Assembly: GCA_000435055.1 (NCBI GenBank)
Contig: FR879709.1
Span: 1 to 53,482, forward strand
DNA length: 53,482 nt
Direction of reading: 5' to 3'
Origin: Clostridium sp. CAG:138
Lineage (GTDB): Bacteria; Bacillota; Clostridia; Christensenellales; CAG-138
Each line of letters opens with the position of its first letter. Positions within the stretch are counted from its first letter, which is position 1. Below are positions 7,564 through 16,827 of this stretch, one piece after another. The translations under genes and the position numbers were made by a program. The notes under the pieces are model-generated. The model searched no databases. It was not told where the DNA came from and was given only the letters and a program-made list of their open reading frames with translations.

Positions 7564-8772
7564 ATGAGCTGCGTTATTGTTTCGGCAAAAAAACTCATCG
7601 GCCGCATTGAGCCTCCCCCATACAAAAGCGAAGTGATACGACTTTTGATTCTTGCAGGGCTGTGCGGCATTCGGCCGGCGGAGTTCGTTCATCTTCCGAA
7701 TAATTGCGGTGAGGATATCAAAAATGCCGTCATTGCCGTGAATGAAGCTTTTTTTAATACCGATGCCGAAAGCGGAAAAGTATCCCCTCTTTCGGTTCAT
7801 GTCGGAGAATCCGCAACGCTGCTGAGGCTGCTGCTTCCTTCGCTCCTCCGACGGCACTCACAGGTTCGTTTTTTTGCCGGCTCAACCCTTCTTGAGCGAA
7901 ATTTTGATGAATTCAAAATCTGTCTCGGCTGCCGCATCGAACGGCACAGCGAGTTCATCGAATTTTCCCGTCGTGCCGAACATCTGCCGCTGTATTCATG
8001 CAGCGCAGCGGAGAGTTCACAGTTTGCAAGCGGCATGTTGATCCTGCTTGCGTCGGAAACTCTTTTCGGCAGTCAAAACGAGTTTTTCGAACTCGAAATA
8101 ACGAACCCGTCCTCTCGGCCGTATATTGAACTTACGCTGGATGTTATCCGCCGATTTGGGTGCCGTATTGAACCGGATGACAAGAGCAGGTACCATCTTG
8201 CTCACGGAACACTGCGCCCGCCTTTGGGGTTTCCGTCCGCGGCTGTTTATTCATACGACTGCTCCTATGCCGCAAATTTCGTTGCCGCAAACGCTCTCGG
8301 GTCGGAAGTTTGCCTTCCTCCTCCGTTGAACGGCGAAAAAAAACAGGCGGATTTTGCGATTCGCAAATTCGTTTTCAAAGACAATATCGATATTTCCAAC
8401 TCTCCGGATCTGTTTCCGATTCTTTGCATATTGTCCTGCGGCAAAACAGGAAACACGGTTATTACAGACACTGCCCGCCTTCGCGGAAAAGAAAGCGACC
8501 GCGTGAACGCAATGCTTGAATGCATTCGTTCCCTCGGCGGAAGTGCCGAATGCGGCGAAAACAACATCATAATTCACGGAACGGGAACGCTCCGCGGCGG
8601 AACGGTTGATTCTTTTCATGATCATCGCATCGTGATGGCAGCGGCAATTGCATCACTCATTTGCTCAAATCCCGTTGTGATTCGCGGCTTTGAAGCGGTG
8701 AACAAAAGCGCACCGCAGTTTTTTAATGATTTTCAGGCTCTCGGAGGAACAGTGGTTGAATACGTTCGGTAA
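7564..8772 (+). CDS. aroA: 3-phosphoshikimate 1-carboxyvinyltransferase (EPSP synthase)
   Basis: About 402 residues from the ATG at 7564; the frame is open further upstream but overlaps aroB. Substrate-binding motifs are present: PPYKSEVIR (Lys21, Ser22, Arg26), ESSQFASG, RGKESDRV, DHRIVMAAA and NKSAPQFFNDF. It transfers an enolpyruvyl group from PEP to shikimate-3-phosphate. The PEP-site loop reads GESATLLRL (residues 81-89), with Ala at the position of E. coli Gly96 and Leu at that of Pro101, as in class II enzymes. The sequence is rather divergent from the usual family (PPYKS rather than PPSKS), but no key residue seems lost. The aroC start lies within its last 17 bases. Confidence 0.9.
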   Translation: MSCVIVSAKKLIGRIEPPPYKSEVIRLLILAGLCGIRPAEFVHLPNNCGEDIKNAVIAVNEAFFNTDAESGKVSPLSVHVGESATLLRLLLPSLLRRHSQVRFFAGSTLLERNFDEFKICLGCRIERHSEFIEFSRRAEHLPLYSCSAAESSQFASGMLILLASETLFGSQNEFFELEITNPSSRPYIELTLDVIRRFGCRIEPDDKSRYHLAHGTLRPPLGFPSAAVYSYDCSYAANFVAANALGSEVCLPPPLNGEKKQADFAIRKFVFKDNIDISNSPDLFPILCILSCGKTGNTVITDTARLRGKESDRVNAMLECIRSLGGSAECGENNIIIHGTGTLRGGTVDSFHDHRIVMAAAIASLICSNPVVIRGFEAVNKSAPQFFNDFQALGGTVVEYVR

Positions 8773-9811
8773 TATTTTTCGTGTTGAAATCTTCGGTGAA
8801 TCTCACGGTCCCGCTCTCGGCTGCACGCTGGACGGACTTCCCGCGGGTTTTCAGCCCGATCTTGAAGATATCGCCTTTGAGCTTTCACGGCGGCGTCCGC
8901 GGCAAAGCATTGATAGCACCGCGCGGCGCGAAGCGGACTCTTTTGAAATTCTTTCGGGTTTTTTCCGCGGCCGATTTACGGGAATGCCGCTGACCGCCGT
9001 TTTCCGCAATTCCGATGCGAAACCCGCAGATTACTGCGGTACCGCTGCACGTCCGTCCCATGCGGATTATGCAGCAAATCGGAAATACAGCGGGTATAAC
9101 GACCCGCGCGGCGGCGGTGCATTTTCGGGGCGGCTGACTGCCCCGCTCGTTTTTGCCGGAGCGATTGCAAAGCAGCTTCTCCGTGAACACGGAATCCGAG
9201 TTTTCTCGCATGTTCTTCGTATCGGAAACATATCCGATTTGCGGTTTGAACCGTGCATGTGTGAGCAGCCGATGCTTGACCCGTTTTTTCCGCTTGTTGC
9301 CCCGAACAGGCGCAGTGCGTTTGAGGAGCTGTTTGAAAAGGCTGCCGCTGACAAAACAAGCCTTGGCGGAATCGTTGAATGTGCCGCATTGCTCGAACCC
9401 GAATCGGCATTTTTCGGCGAACCGTTCTTTGACGGTGTTGAAAGCATGATTTCGCATATTGTGTTTTCAATTCCCGGAATTCACGGAATCGAATTCGGTG
9501 CGGGGTTCGGTTTTGCGGACCTTGACGGCGCCTCGGCAAACGACCGCATTCTTTCTGGCGGAAAAACAAAAACGAACAATTCCGGCGGAATTAACGGCGG
9601 CATTGCAAACGGTATGCCGATCGTGTTCCGTGCCTGTTTCCGCCCCGTTCCGACTGTTATGCGAGAGCAATTGAGCATCGATTTTGTCACGGGCGAGGAA
9701 ACTGTTCTTACTCCCCGCGGACGTCACGACGTATGCATAATCCCGCGCGGATGTGCCGCCGTCGAGGCTGCCGCCGCAATCGCTCTGCTCGATCTTGTTT
9801 TCAGGCAGTAA
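8756..9811 (+). CDS. aroC: Chorismate synthase
   Basis: The family start NTFGNIFRVEIFGESHG is unmistakable, so translation should begin at the TTG at 8756, which has GGAGGAA six bases upstream; an ATG at 8726 would add ten residues foreign to the family. The 351-residue protein contains SRRRPRQS, RGGGAFSGR and SGGINGG. It removes phosphate from EPSP with reduced FMN to give chorismate. It overlaps the end of aroA by 17 bases, which suggests translational coupling. Length is typical. Confidence 0.93.
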   Translation: MNTFGNIFRVEIFGESHGPALGCTLDGLPAGFQPDLEDIAFELSRRRPRQSIDSTARREADSFEILSGFFRGRFTGMPLTAVFRNSDAKPADYCGTAARPSHADYAANRKYSGYNDPRGGGAFSGRLTAPLVFAGAIAKQLLREHGIRVFSHVLRIGNISDLRFEPCMCEQPMLDPFFPLVAPNRRSAFEELFEKAAADKTSLGGIVECAALLEPESAFFGEPFFDGVESMISHIVFSIPGIHGIEFGAGFGFADLDGASANDRILSGGKTKTNNSGGINGGIANGMPIVFRACFRPVPTVMREQLSIDFVTGEETVLTPRGRHDVCIIPRGCAAVEAAAAIALLDLVFRQ

Positions 9812-9872
9812 CGAATTCTCTGCACGCCGTAATATCCCTATATGTAAATTATTCAATTTAAGGAGCTTTATT

Positions 9873-10619
9873 ATGAACGAATTGGACGGTTTCCGCGCCG
9901 AGATAGACCGAATTGATACCGAACTTGCGCGCCTTTTGGAGCTGCGGTTCGATTTGTGTGAAGAAATCGGGCGATATAAGCGCATGAACGGCTTGCCGAT
10001 CGAAAACTGCGAACGGGAAAAAGAGCTCGTTGCCGCACGCACGGAGGGAATGCTTTCGCACCGGAGCGACGCCGTTGCAGTGTTCCGCATGATAATCCGC
10101 AGAGCAAAACGCATTCAAAAAGAAAAGCTTAATCTATATCTTGTCGGAATGCCCGGAAGCGGAAAATCACGCACGGCGCGACGCCTTGCAAGGGCAATTG
10201 AAAAACCCGTTGCCGACACCGATAAACTTATCATCGATAAACAGGGCATGTCTATTGATGAAATCTTTGATACACACGGCGAGGCCTTCTTCCGCGAGAT
10301 TGAAAGCGAAACTCTGCTCGGCATTGCGGAACGCGGCGGACATGTTGTTGCAACCGGAGGCGGAATACTGACTGTTGAGCGAAACATCCCAATAATCAAA
10401 GGCAGCGGAATCGTTGTTTTTTTGAACAGGGATATAAGCATACTGCTGAACGCAAAAACCGCCAACCGTCCCTTGATCCGCGGCGGACGCGAAGCCGTGC
10501 TCAAACTTTATGCCGAACGTATCGAAACCTACCGCAAATGTGCAGATCTTATTGTTAATCCGGACAGCGCCGGCTGCATCGGAAGAATTCTCGATTATTA
10601 TAAAAGAATAACAGAATGA
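9873..10619 (+). CDS. Fused chorismate mutase (AroQ type) and shikimate kinase
   Basis: Residues 1-85 form an all-helical AroQ chorismate mutase (IDRIDTELARLLELRFDL, IGRYKR, then ENCEREKELV). Residues 87-248 form a shikimate kinase with Walker A GMPGSGKS (92-99), the Asp/Arg shikimate-site motifs DTDKLI and FREIES, VATGGGI, and the lid NRPLIRG. One protein would therefore phosphorylate shikimate, feeding AroA, and also rearrange chorismate made by AroC to prephenate. The start is the ATG at 9873 with AAGGAG eight bases upstream. It is the last gene of the operon and is followed by a hairpin at 10654-10690. AroE, AroD and DAHP synthase are not in the window. Confidence 0.9.
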   Translation: MNELDGFRAEIDRIDTELARLLELRFDLCEEIGRYKRMNGLPIENCEREKELVAARTEGMLSHRSDAVAVFRMIIRRAKRIQKEKLNLYLVGMPGSGKSRTARRLARAIEKPVADTDKLIIDKQGMSIDEIFDTHGEAFFREIESETLLGIAERGGHVVATGGGILTVERNIPIIKGSGIVVFLNRDISILLNAKTANRPLIRGGREAVLKLYAERIETYRKCADLIVNPDSAGCIGRILDYYKRITE

Positions 10620-10653
10620 TTGGCTGCACTGCCGACTGAATTCCGCAATAAAG

Positions 10654-10690
10654 CAGCGTCCCGAAAATTGCTTGCAAATGCGGGACGCTG
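10654..10690. terminator. Hairpin between convergent aro operon and histidine kinase gene
   Basis: A perfect 10-base inverted repeat, CAGCGTCCCG (10654-10663) and CGGGACGCTG (10681-10690), with a 17-base loop lies between two convergent stop codons. The T content after the stem is modest on both strands, so it may terminate in both directions with moderate efficiency. Confidence 0.6.
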
Positions 10691-10698
10691 TTGATGTA

Positions 10699-11886
10699 TT
10701 AATTGCTGCCGCAGCACCTTTCACAGCTGCGCTTTGCAGGCAGATTCACCGTGAATTCAATCAATCCATCCTCTGTATTAACGGCAGAAACGCTTCCCCC
10801 GTGAACACGAACTATCTTTTTCACAAGTGCAAGCCCGAGGCCGTTGCCTTCACGCTTGTGTGATGTATCTCCCTGATAGAATTTTTCAAAAATGCGCTTC
10901 AGCGTTTCACCCGACATCGGCTCTCCCCGATTGGCGATTTTAAAGCTGAGCATGTCATCTTTTTCTTTCAGGCTTATGTATATTATTTCTCCTTCCGGAC
11001 TGAACTTTATTGCATTGTCAATAAGGTTTGACCAAACATTGCCGAGCAGTCCTTCAACCGCACAAAACTCAATGCTGTCCATATCCATTTCAAAGCCGAT
11101 ATTTTTTTCACTCCATTTGTTTTCCAAAAGCAGAATGGATTGGCGAACCTGTTCATCAACGCGATAGCTGCTCAGAGTGAACGGCATTGTCTGGTTTTCG
11201 ATTTTTGTTATCATCAGGATATTTGAAACCAGCGTTGAAAGGCGGCGCGTACTGACAACAATGCGTTCCGTATATTCACTTCGTGCCTCAGCGGACAAAC
11301 TTTCATCCTGAAGAAGCATCGCATAGCCTTCAATGGAGCTTAACGGAGTTTTAAATTCATGCGAAACGTTTGAAACAAAATCGTTGCGCAGCGTTTCGAC
11401 TGCATTCAACTCGTCAACCATATGGTTAAAATCGCTGTATACACGCCTGATGATTTCAAAATTGCTCTTGGTTTCCAGCTTCACGTCATAGTCCCCGTTC
11501 GCAACACGCTGCATTGCTGTGCTTAACGCATTAACCGGGCGCACAATGTTTCCGGAAAGTATCACCGTTATTGCAGTGCCGAGCAGCAGGCTCAAAACTG
11601 AAATGCCTGCAAGCACCGTGAATATTCCGACCCGCTGCGCCGTCCATATTCCGAGCCGATAAAGCACGAACGTTAAAGACATTGCGATAATCAGAGTGCA
11701 TGTGAGTATAATAAACACCACAAGCGTGAAATATGTTCGTATTTTTTTCTCATTTTTCAACTGCTGTGCAATATCAATAACATCTGTTTTTTTTCGTTTT
11801 GAATTCTGTTTCCCACCGCATGTCTCCGCTTTCTTTTCCGCCGCGCATCCCGATATGCAGTTTTTCTTTATTTCATCATGCTCCAT
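10699..11886 (-). CDS. Sensor histidine kinase with a minimal extracellular loop
   Basis: The 395-residue protein has a 50-residue charged cytoplasmic N-terminus and two transmembrane helices (about 52-78 and 86-110) separated by only a handful of residues. These are followed by a HAMP domain (VRPVNALSTAMQRVANGDYDV), a dimerisation domain with phospho-acceptor His176 in NVSHEFKTPLSSIEG, and an ATPase domain with the N-box NLIDNAIKFS and G-box GNGLGLALVKKI. The near absence of an extracellular domain resembles intramembrane-sensing kinases that respond to envelope stress. It is translated with the response regulator upstream; the two frames overlap by 11 bases. Confidence 0.9.
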   Translation of the reverse strand: MEHDEIKKNCISGCAAEKKAETCGGKQNSKRKKTDVIDIAQQLKNEKKIRTYFTLVVFIILTCTLIIAMSLTFVLYRLGIWTAQRVGIFTVLAGISVLSLLLGTAITVILSGNIVRPVNALSTAMQRVANGDYDVKLETKSNFEIIRRVYSDFNHMVDELNAVETLRNDFVSNVSHEFKTPLSSIEGYAMLLQDESLSAEARSEYTERIVVSTRRLSTLVSNILMITKIENQTMPFTLSSYRVDEQVRQSILLLENKWSEKNIGFEMDMDSIEFCAVEGLLGNVWSNLIDNAIKFSPEGEIIYISLKEKDDMLSFKIANRGEPMSGETLKRIFEKFYQGDTSHKREGNGLGLALVKKIVRVHGGSVSAVNTEDGLIEFTVNLPAKRSCERCCGSN

Positions 11887-12556
11887 GCCGTTTCACCGCC
11901 TTGTAGCCCAATCCGCGTATGGTAATGATTTCAAAATCGTCATTATCTCTGAACCTGTCGCGCAGCCTGTTGATGTGTACATCAACCGTGCGCGGTTCGG
12001 TCTCGCTGTCCAACCCCCATATATCATCCATTAACTGCTGACGGGTGAATATTCTTCCCGGATATGCGGTCAATTTGTACAAAAGCATGAATTCTTTTTG
12101 CGGCAGAACCATGCTTTTGCCGTTTGCCGTCACCGTCATTGAGTCGTATTCAAGCACGGTGTTTCCTATTGTCTGCCTTCTGTCGCTGATCATTTGTGCA
12201 CGCCGCAGCAAAGCGCCCACGCGCAGCACCATTTCGTTAACGTTCACGGGCTTAACCATGTAATCATCCGTTCCCGAAGCAAAGCCCATCTGCATATCAA
12301 CAAAAGAATCTTTCGCCGTGATCATCAGAATCGGTATCGTAATCCCGCTTTCGCGCAGACTTGAAGCCAGTTCATAACCGTTCATATTCGGCATCATAAT
12401 ATCCGAAATGATTAAATCAACATATTCCTTGTCCAGCACGTCAAGTGCCTCCTTGCCGTCGGAAACACATATTGCCGAATAACCGTGAAGAGTCAGAACA
12501 CGATAGAACAATTGCCTGAGTTCAATATCATCCTCTGCAATAAGAATCTTAAACAT
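11876..12556 (-). CDS. OmpR/PhoB-family response regulator
   Basis: The 226-residue protein has a receiver domain with acidic pocket Asp9/Asp10, phospho-acceptor Asp52 (IISDIMMP), a switch Thr in MITAKD and Lys in VKPVN, then a winged-helix DNA-binding domain (RTVDVHINRLRDRF, IRGLGYK). The ATG at 12556 begins the domain exactly (MFKILIAEDD). The frame is open for another 67 codons upstream, but that stretch looks non-family and lacks a ribosome binding site at its start. The kinase gene overlaps its end. No target operon is evident beyond the divergent membrane-protein gene at 12960. Confidence 0.92.
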   Translation of the reverse strand: MFKILIAEDDIELRQLFYRVLTLHGYSAICVSDGKEALDVLDKEYVDLIISDIMMPNMNGYELASSLRESGITIPILMITAKDSFVDMQMGFASGTDDYMVKPVNVNEMVLRVGALLRRAQMISDRRQTIGNTVLEYDSMTVTANGKSMVLPQKEFMLLYKLTAYPGRIFTRQQLMDDIWGLDSETEPRTVDVHINRLRDRFRDNDDFEIITIRGLGYKAVKRHGA

Positions 12557-12959
12557 AATTGTCAGCTGCCTCGCTTTCGTTTGAAATAAGCCTGAGAACT
12601 CACTTTTGGCGCAGAAACTGCGTGATTCGCGGTTTTTCTGCAAATACAGACTCAAATCAATATTATTTCTGTTACGTTTACAATTACCTTTGTTTTGACG
12701 CGGCTTCCCGTCCGCTGCTTCCTGTGCCGTGTGCACTTTCAAGGGGCGTTTTCCCATCGTCAGTATTATTTTAGCACAAAAACATCAAGCGAATATTAAT
12801 TATCGCCCGATTTTTGAAAAAAAAAGAGTGTTTTTTCGGCAGAGACGTCTGCTGTTTTCTTTTTCGACACAATTTGAATATCAACCGCTGTTCACACTCG
12901 GTTCACGGAAAGTTTGCGAAGAAGGATTAACATAACATCAGGAAAAGGAGGCAACCGCA

Positions 12960-13859
12960 ATGAAAAGATCTTCCCAAACAGAAAAAAAGGTTTTCAGCTC
13001 TGCAAACGGCTTTGAAAAGAGACCGGCCGCCAAGAAAAATTGTGCGGATTACGGTTTTTGCGCCGCGCAGATTTTTATTGCATTGACCACAGCCGTATCA
13101 CTTTTGTTCGGAAAGAAACTCGGCTGGAACCTTCGCGAAAACATGCTTATCTGCATCATGACATCCGTTCTTTTGTTCAGTCCGTGGCTTGCCGAGCATG
13201 TTCTCAGGGTTTCATTCCCGCCGATTCTGAAACTGCTGTTTATGCTGTTGATAATGGGCGGACCGATTTTCGGCAAGATATATAAATTTTACTATATAAT
13301 TCCGTTTTGGGACAAATCGCTGCATGTCTCATCAGGCTTTCTTTTTGCAGTTATTGGCGCGGTGCTGCCGGACGTTTTGGACAGCGGCAACAAAAGCCAT
13401 TCGCATGCACTGAAGCTTGTGTCCGCTCTCAGCTTCACACTTGCAATTGCCGCCGTGTGGGAATTTTACGAATACGCCATGGACACGTTTTTCGGAATGG
13501 ATATGCAGCAGGATACAATTGTGTCCGGCATAAATTCCTATCTGTTGGGCAGCGAGAAAGGCGTTGCGGGTTCAATTTCGGATATTCAATCCGTTATTGT
13601 CAACGGCGAAGAGCTGAGCATCAACGGCTACCTCGACATCGGGCTTATTGACACAATGCAGGACATGCTTGTTTGCACTCTCGGTGGAATTTGTTATTGC
13701 GTATGTTTCATACTTTGTGAGCACGGTGTCAAGCTCCTTGGCAAATTCAACAGTCTGCTTCCGTATCGCAGTTCCGCAATGCCGTGTTTCGACCGCAGCG
13801 GCATCTGCTCCGATGAAACCGGACGAACGGATGAAGAGTCAAAAACATCTGCGGCGTGA
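12960..13859 (+). CDS. Integral membrane protein, YjdF-like (DUF2238 type)
   Basis: The 299-residue protein has about six hydrophobic helices. Conserved-looking polar motifs lie near or between them: PFWDKSLHVSSGF (near residue 115), AVWEFYEYAMD (near 165) and DIGLIDTMQDMLVC (near 225). They resemble the YjdF/DUF2238 family of unknown function. It begins with a long charged N-terminus and ends with a hydrophilic tail. AAGGAGG precedes the ATG. It is transcribed away from the two-component genes at 10.7-12.6 kb, so it may be their target (inference). A terminator-like hairpin follows at 13883-13936. Confidence 0.7.
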   Translation: MKRSSQTEKKVFSSANGFEKRPAAKKNCADYGFCAAQIFIALTTAVSLLFGKKLGWNLRENMLICIMTSVLLFSPWLAEHVLRVSFPPILKLLFMLLIMGGPIFGKIYKFYYIIPFWDKSLHVSSGFLFAVIGAVLPDVLDSGNKSHSHALKLVSALSFTLAIAAVWEFYEYAMDTFFGMDMQQDTIVSGINSYLLGSEKGVAGSISDIQSVIVNGEELSINGYLDIGLIDTMQDMLVCTLGGICYCVCFILCEHGVKLLGKFNSLLPYRSSAMPCFDRSGICSDETGRTDEESKTSAA

Positions 13860-13882
13860 GTAATCGGCCGCCCAAAACGCAC

Positions 13883-13936
13883 AAAGCTTCGGAATCTCAG
13901 TCAAAAAACATTTACACGCAGCGGTTCCGAAGCTTT
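13883..13936 (+). terminator. Terminator-like inverted repeat after the YjdF-like gene
   Basis: AAAGCTTCGGAA (13883-13894) and TTCCGAAGCTTT (13925-13936) form a perfect 12-base inverted repeat with a 30-base loop, followed by AATTTTC. Confidence 0.6.
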
Positions 13937-14039
13937 AATTTTCAATTGCCGGCTCATTTATTAATGATTCATTGTTATTTTAATATTATCCTTATTAATT
14001 AAGTTTTTTTGAAATTAGCGTTTCATTCTCTTTCGGCTA

Positions 14040-14068
14040 TTGAAATTTCGGTAATAATGCGGTATAAT
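14040..14068 (+). promoter_or_regulatory. Strong sigma-A type promoter before recJ
   Basis: TTGAAA (14040-14045), 17-base spacer, TATAAT (14063-14068). The leader to the recJ start is about 165 bases; I see no clear regulatory structure in it. Confidence 0.8.
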
Positions 14069-14238
14069 TAATCCAAATTTGAACATTGCAAGGGTTTGTT
14101 TTGCCTCAGCCTCGATGCAAAGCTCCCTTTTCTGTTTATTTTAACTGCAAAACCTTGTTTATTTAATGGCTTTGCCGCGATTTATTGCCGCTTTGCACTT
14201 TGCTGCAAGGCATTGAGCGATTCAGCCGGAGGTTCGAT

Positions 14239-16695
14239 TTGATTATTTATCAAAAATCGAAATATTTTTCTGCCGAACAGGCACAGGATAATCTTACAGG
14301 GCTTTCCCCCCTGCTTGTTCGTGCGCTCCGTGCAAGAGGTGCCGTCACTCCGGAACAAATTGAAAGATTTCTTCACCCTTCCGCTGAAGATTTTCATGAT
14401 CCGTTTCTTCTTCCCGATATGGACAAGGCCGTTCAAAGGATACATGCTGCACTTGAGAACGGCGAAAGAATCTGCATTTTCGGAGATTACGATGTTGACG
14501 GTATTTGTTCAACCGCCATGCTCGTTGATTATTTTCATTCAGTCGGTGCAGATGTAGGCTATCATATTCCGTCGCGTCGGGAAGAAGGCTATGGCATGAG
14601 CCGCGGTGCAATCGACAAGCTGCATTCGTGCGGGGTTAACCTCATAATCACTGTTGACAACGGTATTTCCGCCGCCGATGAAATCAGCTATTGCAGCGAA
14701 CTCGGCATTGATGTTATTGTGACGGATCATCACATTCCGCCCGAAACCGTTCCGAAATGCACCGCCGTTGTCTGCCACACGGTCAGCAATTCACAGTATC
14801 CGAATTCAATCCTCTGCGGTGCGGGCATTGCCTTTAAATTGCTCCACGCTCTCGCCGGACTTGAAGCTGCAATGCAATATGTTTCCCTTGCGGGGCTTGC
14901 CTCGGTTGCGGACGTTGTTCCGTTGCTTGACGAAAACCGTGTTTTTGTTAAGTTGGGGCTTGATGCGATAAACAGCGGCAATTGCTGCAACGGGCTTTAC
15001 CGTCTTTTGAACGGTGTTCCCACTGCACGTCGGCCGTATAATGCATGCACTCTCGGCTTTGCTGTTGCCCCGCGGCTTAACGCCTCCGGGCGAATGAGCG
15101 ATGCTTCACTCGGAGTTGAGCTTTTTCTTTGCCGCGACCCCAATCGTGCCGACGAGATAATCGCCCGCCTTAACAAGCTCAACGAGCTGCGTCAGCAGGA
15201 CGAAGCAAACATTCTTAACGATGCAATTCGCCGTCTTGAACCCTGCGACCTTTCGGACACAAGAGCAATCGTCCTCCGTTCCGAAACATGGAATGCCGGT
15301 GTTATCGGCATTGCCGCTTCACGCATTGCAGAAATGTATCACCGCCCGACGATACTGTTTTCGGAATCCGACGGAATACTCAAGGGCTCTGCGCGATCAA
15401 TAGACGGAGTCAACATTCATGAGGTGCTTTGTTGCTGCCGTGATTTTTTTGTTCGTTTCGGCGGCCATGCAAAAGCGGCCGGAATAACAATGGAATCCGC
15501 ATTTTTTGAGGATTTTCGCTTAAAACTCAACGCTTGTCTTAAAACAGGCTATGATGACTCCGTGTTCATCCCGTGCAAACGATACGAATTCGATATTCCG
15601 CTTGAGCAGGTCACCCGAGAATTGATTGCCGAACTGACCCGCCTCGCTCCGTTCGGAGAGAGCAACCCTTCCCCCGTCTTCCGCTCCCGCCATGTGGCCG
15701 TGAGCAGGCTGCGCCGCTTCGGCAGCGATGCTCAACACACAAAAATGGACGTAAGCCCGAGCATTTCGAGCTCTGCGGCTCCGTTGGATGCAGTTTGGTT
15801 TGCCTCGGCCGCAAGTTATTATCGGCTGCTGAATGCCGACACGGTTGATATACTTTATACGCCCGGCATCAATAATTGGAACGGTTTTGACAGCATTCAG
15901 CTTCGCGTTGTTTCCGCAAAAGCGGAGCAGCCGCGTGACATCGATGCCTATATTGAAAAAGGTATGCGCTATTTCTGCAACGGCTTGCTTGAAAACCTGT
16001 CTTATCGGCTGTCCGAACCGGAGCAGCTCCCGGAAATATGCGAAACAACCCTCGCCGAGCTTTGTTCCCGCTCTATATCCGGTTTGCTTGTGCTTGTTTT
16101 TTCTGTTGAATCCGCCAAAAAGATTCTTGACGAAATTCGCAGCAGTCAAATCGGCAATGTTGACATTTGTTACTCTTGCGTTGCGGATTCACCCGTTTGC
16201 TGCAACACCGTTTTGCTTGCACCGCAGCTTGCAAATCTGCCTGCATTCGGGTTCAGCAAGGTCGTTTTCTACGACAATCCCCCTTGCAGCGGTGTTTACA
16301 CGGCGGTTTCACGCCGAATGAGTTCCGCTTCAATGCTTCGGATGCCGTGCACGAACAGCGACTTCGGCAGGGTCGCACTGCATTTTGCCTGCGATCGCGA
16401 TTTCATGGTTTGCAGCTACAAGCTTGTGCAGTCAATTCTTGCTGCTTCACCCTGTTCTCAGGGGGAGCTTTGCGGCAAGATGTCCAACAAGCTGAACGTT
16501 CCTGTTTACTGTGCGCTGTTCGCCGTTCGGGTATTTATCGAGCTTGGCTTTATCGAATTCACTCCGGGCGGTGCACTGCGGAACAGCAGCGAAATTCGGC
16601 CTGCGCCGCTGTGCGCCAGCACTTTGTATTCCGCTGTCGAACGTTTGCGCACGCGCAATTTCCCGGACTCGGAGCAGGATGATTCGGATGAATAA
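14239..16695 (+). CDS. recJ: Single-stranded-DNA-specific exonuclease RecJ
   Basis: About 818 residues from the TTG at 14239, which has CGGAGG six bases upstream; the frame is open to a TTG at 14185 without such a site. DHH-family motifs are clear: FGDYDVDGICS, VDNGIS, TDHHIPP, then the DHHA1 part with FVRFGGHAKAAGITM. RecJ degrades single-stranded DNA 5' to 3' in recombination and repair and needs Mn2+ or Mg2+. The C-terminal 250 residues beyond the nucleic-acid-binding domain are less conserved, as in other long Firmicutes RecJ proteins. It starts a run of plus-strand genes (apt, rel, dtd). Confidence 0.92.
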   Translation: MIIYQKSKYFSAEQAQDNLTGLSPLLVRALRARGAVTPEQIERFLHPSAEDFHDPFLLPDMDKAVQRIHAALENGERICIFGDYDVDGICSTAMLVDYFHSVGADVGYHIPSRREEGYGMSRGAIDKLHSCGVNLIITVDNGISAADEISYCSELGIDVIVTDHHIPPETVPKCTAVVCHTVSNSQYPNSILCGAGIAFKLLHALAGLEAAMQYVSLAGLASVADVVPLLDENRVFVKLGLDAINSGNCCNGLYRLLNGVPTARRPYNACTLGFAVAPRLNASGRMSDASLGVELFLCRDPNRADEIIARLNKLNELRQQDEANILNDAIRRLEPCDLSDTRAIVLRSETWNAGVIGIAASRIAEMYHRPTILFSESDGILKGSARSIDGVNIHEVLCCCRDFFVRFGGHAKAAGITMESAFFEDFRLKLNACLKTGYDDSVFIPCKRYEFDIPLEQVTRELIAELTRLAPFGESNPSPVFRSRHVAVSRLRRFGSDAQHTKMDVSPSISSSAAPLDAVWFASAASYYRLLNADTVDILYTPGINNWNGFDSIQLRVVSAKAEQPRDIDAYIEKGMRYFCNGLLENLSYRLSEPEQLPEICETTLAELCSRSISGLLVLVFSVESAKKILDEIRSSQIGNVDICYSCVADSPVCCNTVLLAPQLANLPAFGFSKVVFYDNPPCSGVYTAVSRRMSSASMLRMPCTNSDFGRVALHFACDRDFMVCSYKLVQSILAASPCSQGELCGKMSNKLNVPVYCALFAVRVFIELGFIEFTPGGALRNSSEIRPAPLCASTLYSAVERLRTRNFPDSEQDDSDE

Positions 16696-16827
16696 GTTTT
16701 CAGTTTTATGCCGATATAGGCTGACTCGGTTTATTCGGCAAAAATTTCAGTATTTTTCAATAACAGCAAACAAACATTCCCGCTGTATAAGCCGTGCGGG
16801 GATGAAACGAAAGGAACAGATTTAACC

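Noticed and set aside
12557..12757. N-terminal extension of the response regulator
   Set aside because: The receiver domain starts exactly at the ATG at 12556; the extension is basic, unlike the family, and lacks a ribosome binding site.
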